This document shows positions 12,713 to 15,794 of a stretch of 15,794 nt of DNA, piece by piece; the first letter of the stretch is position 1, and every line of letters starts with the position of its first letter. The translations under genes and the position numbers were made by a program. The notes below the pieces were generated by a model. It did no database searches, was not told the origin of the DNA, and worked only from the letters and a program-made list of their open reading frames with translations. The DNA is from 79-D21 sp964521575 (GTDB lineage Bacteria; Synergistota; Synergistia; Synergistales; 79-D21): the NCBI GenBank assembly GCA_964521575.1, contig CAZFSR010000019.1, forward strand, positions 1 to 15,794, given 5' to 3'.

Positions 12713-14734
12713 ATGACACTGACCATCCGGAATCTCTCCCTTCGCTACGGCGAGAAAATCCTTTTCGACAACATCGGCTGGACCCTCCCCGACCGGGCCC
12801 GCGTCGGTCTCGTGGGCGACAACGGGGCCGGCAAGAGCACCCTGCTGAAGGCCATCCTGGGGAAGGCCCAAGTGGATTCCGGCTTCATCGAGGTCCCCCG
12901 GGGGGCCCGCCTGGGGTACCTGCCCCAGGACCTGGTGGAGCTCGGTGACGGAACCGTGATGGACACGCTCCGCCAGCGGTGCGGCGTGGCGGAGCTGGAG
13001 GCGGCCCTGGCGGAATGCGAGGCGGCTCTGGCCGAGCTTGGCGAGGAAAGCCCGGAGCTTCCGGAGACCCTGGCCCGGCACGAGCGGCTGGTCCAGGCGC
13101 ACGGGGCGCTGGACGCCTACGCCTTCGAGGCGCGGGCGCGGCGGGTGCTGAAGGGCCTGGGATTCGCCGACGGGGATGCGGAACGCCCCTGCGAGACCTT
13201 CTCGGGCGGCTGGAAGATGCGGATCGCCCTCTCCGCCCTTTTGCTGCAGGACCCGGAGATTTTGCTCCTGGACGAGCCGACGAACCACCTGGACACCGAG
13301 AGCATGGAGTGGCTGGAGGCCTTCCTGAAAAGCAGCCGCTGCACGCTGGTGACGGTGAGCCACGACCGCCGGTTCCTCGACAACGTGGCGACGACCATCG
13401 CCGAGCTCTGCCGGGGAAACCTCACGCTCTACCCCGGGGACTACGAGGCCTTCCTTCGGCAGCGGGACGAGCGGGAGGAGCGCCTGGCGCGGGAAGCGGA
13501 GGCCCAGAAAGAGGTCATCGAGAAAGCGGAACGGTTCATCTCGCGTTTCCGCTACAAGGCGACGAAGGCGGCCCAGGTGCAGAGCCGGGTCCGCATGCTG
13601 GAAAAGATGGAGACGATCCGGATCGACGCCCCGCCGCCCACGGTGGCCTTCCGGTTCCCGACGCCTCCGAGAAGCGGCCTGCTTGTCCTGAAGGGCGAGA
13701 ACCTCGGCAAGGGGTACGGCGGGAAGCCAGTGTTCTCGGGGGTGGACCTGGAGATCCGGCGCGGCGAGAAGATCGCCCTGGTGGGGGTCAACGGCGCGGG
13801 CAAGTCGACGCTGTCGCGCCTGCTGGCGGGCGTGGAGCAGCCCGACTCGGGGACGGTGGCCCGCGGGCACGGGGTGAAACTGGCCTTCTACGCCCAGGAG
13901 ATGGCCGACAACATGGCCACCGAGGGGACCGTCTGGGACGAAGCCTGCTCGGTGCTGTCGAAGACAACCCCCCAGGAGCGGCGCGACCTGCTGGGCGCCT
14001 TTCTCTTCTCCGGGGACGACATCGCCAAGCCCGTGCGGGTGCTTTCAGGGGGCGAGAAGGCCCGCCTTGCCCTGCTGAAGGTCCTGCTGACGGAATCGAA
14101 CGTCCTGGTGCTGGACGAGCCTACCAACCACCTGGACCAGTCCACGAAGGAACGGTTCCAGAAGGCCCTGCTGGACTACGCCGGCACCGTGGTGCTGGTT
14201 TCCCACGACCGATACTTCCTGGACGAACTGGTGGAGCGAGTGGTCGAGATCCGCGGCGGCCAGGCCCGAATCTTCCTGGGCAACTACTCCGACTTCATCG
14301 CGAAGCGCGGCAAGGTGGCGCCCGAGACAGACCCGAACCGGGGTCAGGTCTTGAATTCCAGCATCCCGGATGCTGGAATTCAAGACCTGACCCCGGCCTG
14401 CACGGTCCAGCCCCAGGAACGCTGGAGCCCCCTGCCGGACGAAGCGGGAAACCCCGTTCGCCACGCGAACCGGCTGAAAAAGGAAAAGACGGCCCTTTCT
14501 AAACGGCTCGAAACCCTTGAAGACGAGATCGCCGACCGGGAAGACGAAAAGGCCCGGGTCGGCGCGGCGCTCTGCGATCCCGAAGCCCACACCGACCCCG
14601 ACCGGATGCGGGACCTCGCCGGGAAGATGGCGGAACTCGAACAGGCCCTGGCCGGCCTCATGGAGCGGTGGGAAAGCCTCTCGGGCGAGATCGAGTCCCT
14701 TGACGAAGCCCTGGAGTCGATCGCGGGCCGATGA
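12713..14734 (+). CDS. ABC-F family ATPase (Uup/EttA-like ribosome-associated) with in-frame palindromic insertion
   Basis: A 673-residue soluble protein with two ABC domains and no membrane part. Domain 1 has Walker A GDNGAGKST (35-43), signature FSGGW and Walker B LLLDEPTNHLD (D187/E188). A charged helical linker follows (about 245-315; QKEVIEKAERFISRFRYK), the segment that reaches the ribosomal P-site tRNA in ABC-F proteins. Domain 2 has Walker A GVNGAGKST, LSGGEKAR (from 444) and VLVLDEPTNHLD (D468/E469). The C-terminal region (about 575-670) is a coiled coil rich in Glu, Lys and Arg. ABC-F proteins relieve stalled ribosomes or give ribosome-protection resistance; housekeeping is likelier here. 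Between domain 2 and the coiled coil, residues about 542-562 (RGQVLNSSIPDAGIQDLTP) are encoded by a perfect palindrome and look inserted. The ATG at 12713 has GGAG about 10 bases upstream; an upstream frame to 12677 is less supported. Its end faces the YihY/BrkB gene, 15 bases away. Confidence 0.93.
   Translation: MTLTIRNLSLRYGEKILFDNIGWTLPDRARVGLVGDNGAGKSTLLKAILGKAQVDSGFIEVPRGARLGYLPQDLVELGDGTVMDTLRQRCGVAELEAALAECEAALAELGEESPELPETLARHERLVQAHGALDAYAFEARARRVLKGLGFADGDAERPCETFSGGWKMRIALSALLLQDPEILLLDEPTNHLDTESMEWLEAFLKSSRCTLVTVSHDRRFLDNVATTIAELCRGNLTLYPGDYEAFLRQRDEREERLAREAEAQKEVIEKAERFISRFRYKATKAAQVQSRVRMLEKMETIRIDAPPPTVAFRFPTPPRSGLLVLKGENLGKGYGGKPVFSGVDLEIRRGEKIALVGVNGAGKSTLSRLLAGVEQPDSGTVARGHGVKLAFYAQEMADNMATEGTVWDEACSVLSKTTPQERRDLLGAFLFSGDDIAKPVRVLSGGEKARLALLKVLLTESNVLVLDEPTNHLDQSTKERFQKALLDYAGTVVLVSHDRYFLDELVERVVEIRGGQARIFLGNYSDFIAKRGKVAPETDPNRGQVLNSSIPDAGIQDLTPACTVQPQERWSPLPDEAGNPVRHANRLKKEKTALSKRLETLEDEIADREDEKARVGAALCDPEAHTDPDRMRDLAGKMAELEQALAGLMERWESLSGEIESLDEALESIAGR
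14338..14396. repeat. Perfect 59-base palindrome inside the ABC-F gene (REP/MITE-like element)
   Basis: Arms of 29 bases (14338-14366 and 14368-14396) match perfectly around one central base. Each outer end is CCGGGGTCAGGTCTTG or its complement. The arm end CAAGACCTGACCCC resembles CAAGGTCTGACCCC in the intergenic repeat at 3276-3289. The reading frame stays open through it. It would form a very stable hairpin in DNA or mRNA. Confidence 0.9.
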
Positions 14735-14749
14735 TTTCCCCTGCTCGAG

Positions 14750-15646
14750 TCAGTTCCGGGCCTTCCAGCGCAGCTGCCGGTCCAGGACCTTGGCGCACTC
14801 CGCCCCGTACAGAAGGGCCTGGTAGGCATAGAAAATCCAGAGGAACATGAGGACGAAAGACCCGATGAAACCTTCGATGGACGAGAAGAGGCTTTTCTGA
14901 AGCAGGCTCCCGAGGACGATGGAACCCACCCTGAAGGCGGAGGCCGCGACGGCGGCCCCGAAGGCGGCCGGACCCCAGTCGACCCGGACCCGCGGGACGA
15001 AACGGTAGATCCCGAGCAGGACGATAAAACCGAAGAGGAACCCCCCGGCGAAGTCCAGCAGCCGGAAGAAGTCAAGCGGGAGGGCCAGGAAGAATTCCCC
15101 GCCCACCAGGAAGACGAGCAGCCCCTTCAGCGATCCCACCACCGATTTCACCAGCGGGAAGAGGAACAGGACCACGCCGCCGGCAAAGGACAGGACCACG
15201 GAAAGAGCCCGGTCTTTCAGCCACTCGCCCCAGCCTTCCGCATGCTCGGGCGGAAGCCCCCACATCATGTTCATGATCCGCCTGAGGTGAAACCCCACGC
15301 TCGAAGCCCCGTACAGCAGGACGGCGACCCCCGCGGCGCTCACCAGGAAGCGCGAACCCGGCGCCCTCGCGGCCTGGAGGAGCCGCTGGAGCACCGAAAG
15401 GCCCTCCGGGCTCAACAACTCCTTCAGGCGCTCGAAGAGAAGGGCTTCGCCCCTGGCGGTGCCGAAGAGAATCCCGAGGACGGCCGTCGAGAGGATCAGC
15501 ATGGGAAAAAGGGCCAGCACGGTGAAGAAAGCCAGAGCGGCGGCCTTGACGTCCATCGCGTCGCGCCCGGCGGACCGCCATGCCCGCTTCATGAGCGAAG
15601 GAACCATCAGGATCCCGTTCGCGAACCGATTCCGGTTTCCCGGCAT
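14750..15646 (-). CDS. YihY/BrkB family inner-membrane protein
   Basis: A 298-residue polytopic membrane protein of normal family length with about six hydrophobic segments. These include AALAFFTVLALFPMLILSTAVLGILF, FLVSAAGVAVLLYGASSVGF, ALSVVLSFAGGVVLFLFPL, FAGGFLFGFIVLLGIYRFVP, FGAAVAASAFRVGSIVLGSL and FIGSFVLMFLWIFYAYQALLYGAE. The family signature is recognisable in KAAALAFFTVLALFPMLI near the N-terminus and in SFVLMFLWIFYAYQALLYGAECAK near the C-terminus. It was once annotated as ribonuclease BN in error; the true role is unclear (virulence factor BrkB, possible transport or envelope function). The ATG at 15646 has AGGTGAG 5 bases upstream. It is monocistronic within the window, converging with the ABC-F gene; its upstream region carries an AT-rich inverted repeat. 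Confidence 0.9.
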   Translation of the reverse strand: MPGNRNRFANGILMVPSLMKRAWRSAGRDAMDVKAAALAFFTVLALFPMLILSTAVLGILFGTARGEALLFERLKELLSPEGLSVLQRLLQAARAPGSRFLVSAAGVAVLLYGASSVGFHLRRIMNMMWGLPPEHAEGWGEWLKDRALSVVLSFAGGVVLFLFPLVKSVVGSLKGLLVFLVGGEFFLALPLDFFRLLDFAGGFLFGFIVLLGIYRFVPRVRVDWGPAAFGAAVAASAFRVGSIVLGSLLQKSLFSSIEGFIGSFVLMFLWIFYAYQALLYGAECAKVLDRQLRWKARN

Positions 15647-15679
15647 TTTTTCTCACCTGCCTCGAGGCTTTTCATTCAT

Positions 15680-15699
15680 CATAATAACGCATCATTATG
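15680..15699 (-). promoter_or_regulatory. AT-rich inverted repeat upstream of the YihY/BrkB gene, possible promoter/operator
   Basis: CATAAT (15680-15685) and ATTATG (15694-15699) are inverted copies 8 bases apart. On minus, the distal arm reads CATAAT, a fair -10, about 48 bases before the ATG; no clear -35 is seen. Confidence 0.3.
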
Positions 15700-15726
15700 C
15701 AAAATTTCTTACCGGCTCGGCGAAAA

Positions 15727-15754
15727 ATTGCATACATACGGTCGAAATCAAGAT
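15727..15754 (+). repeat. Dispersed intergenic repeat, copy 2
   Basis: Begins ATTGCATACATACGGT and matches 3254-3281 at 22 of 28 positions. It is followed by a small inverted repeat, GTCAAG/CTTGAC (15765-15777), and a TTGACA (15773-15778) that might be a -35 of a plus-strand promoter leading out of the window. Confidence 0.45.
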
Positions 15755-15794
15755 ACCGTGTCCCGTCAAGGCTTGACATATAAAACTTTCCGTT

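Noticed and set aside
12572..13870. Minus-strand open frame opposite the ABC-F gene
   Set aside because: It is a shadow of the ABC-F coding sequence. It is rich in Arg, Gln and Leu and lacks family motifs.

Overview
GC-rich bacterial DNA (roughly 65% by eye) holding 13 convincing protein genes, one of them cut by the left edge, and no RNA genes that I can see. The gene mix suggests a strictly anaerobic, diderm bacterium. There is a short desulfoferrodoxin-type superoxide reductase, a secreted non-lipoprotein solute-binding protein of the DUF3798 kind with an RbsA/RbsC-like transporter, a beta-keto acid cleavage enzyme, and nucleotide-amino-sugar genes of the sort used for LPS or surface glycans. 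Synergistota fits best, but this is inference from gene content and not from a marker gene.

Layout. (1) 1-4535, minus strand: a high-affinity import system made of the binding protein (3342-4535), the ATPase (391-2025) and a permease (from 398 leftward, cut by the edge). It is interrupted by a plus-strand gene (2571-3230) for a small exported, probably lipid-anchored protein with a Lys/Gly tail. The two transporter units carry near-identical promoters (4617-4645 and 2328-2356), so they are probably co-expressed although separated. (2) 4706-5101, minus: superoxide reductase with its own promoter and terminator. (3) 5340-10213: a surface-sugar region. A DUF2993-like secreted lipid-binding protein is followed 2 bases later by an FdtA/QdtA-type ketoisomerase and an FdtB/QdtB-type aminotransferase on plus. 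A NeuD/PglD-type acyltransferase is convergent on minus and overlaps the aminotransferase by 44 bases. A divergent plus pair follows: a BKACE (DUF849) enzyme translationally coupled to a GT2 glycosyltransferase. Together these could make a dTDP-3-amino-3,6-dideoxyhexose, acylate its amine and transfer the sugar. The BKACE enzyme suggests that the acyl group may be unusual. (4) 12575-10243, minus operon: lytic transglycosylase, metallophosphoesterase-like protein, unknown protein. (5) 12713-14734, plus: an ABC-F ATPase whose C-terminal part carries a perfect 59-base palindrome read in frame. (6) 15646-14750, minus: a YihY/BrkB membrane protein.

The most noteworthy points are: the twin promoters of the split transporter; the BKACE/acyltransferase pairing and the BKACE gene's probable CTG start; the palindromic element inside the ABC-F gene, which shares its end sequence with an intergenic repeat near 3254, itself partly repeated near 15727; and the degenerate metal-binding motifs of the phosphoesterase-like protein.
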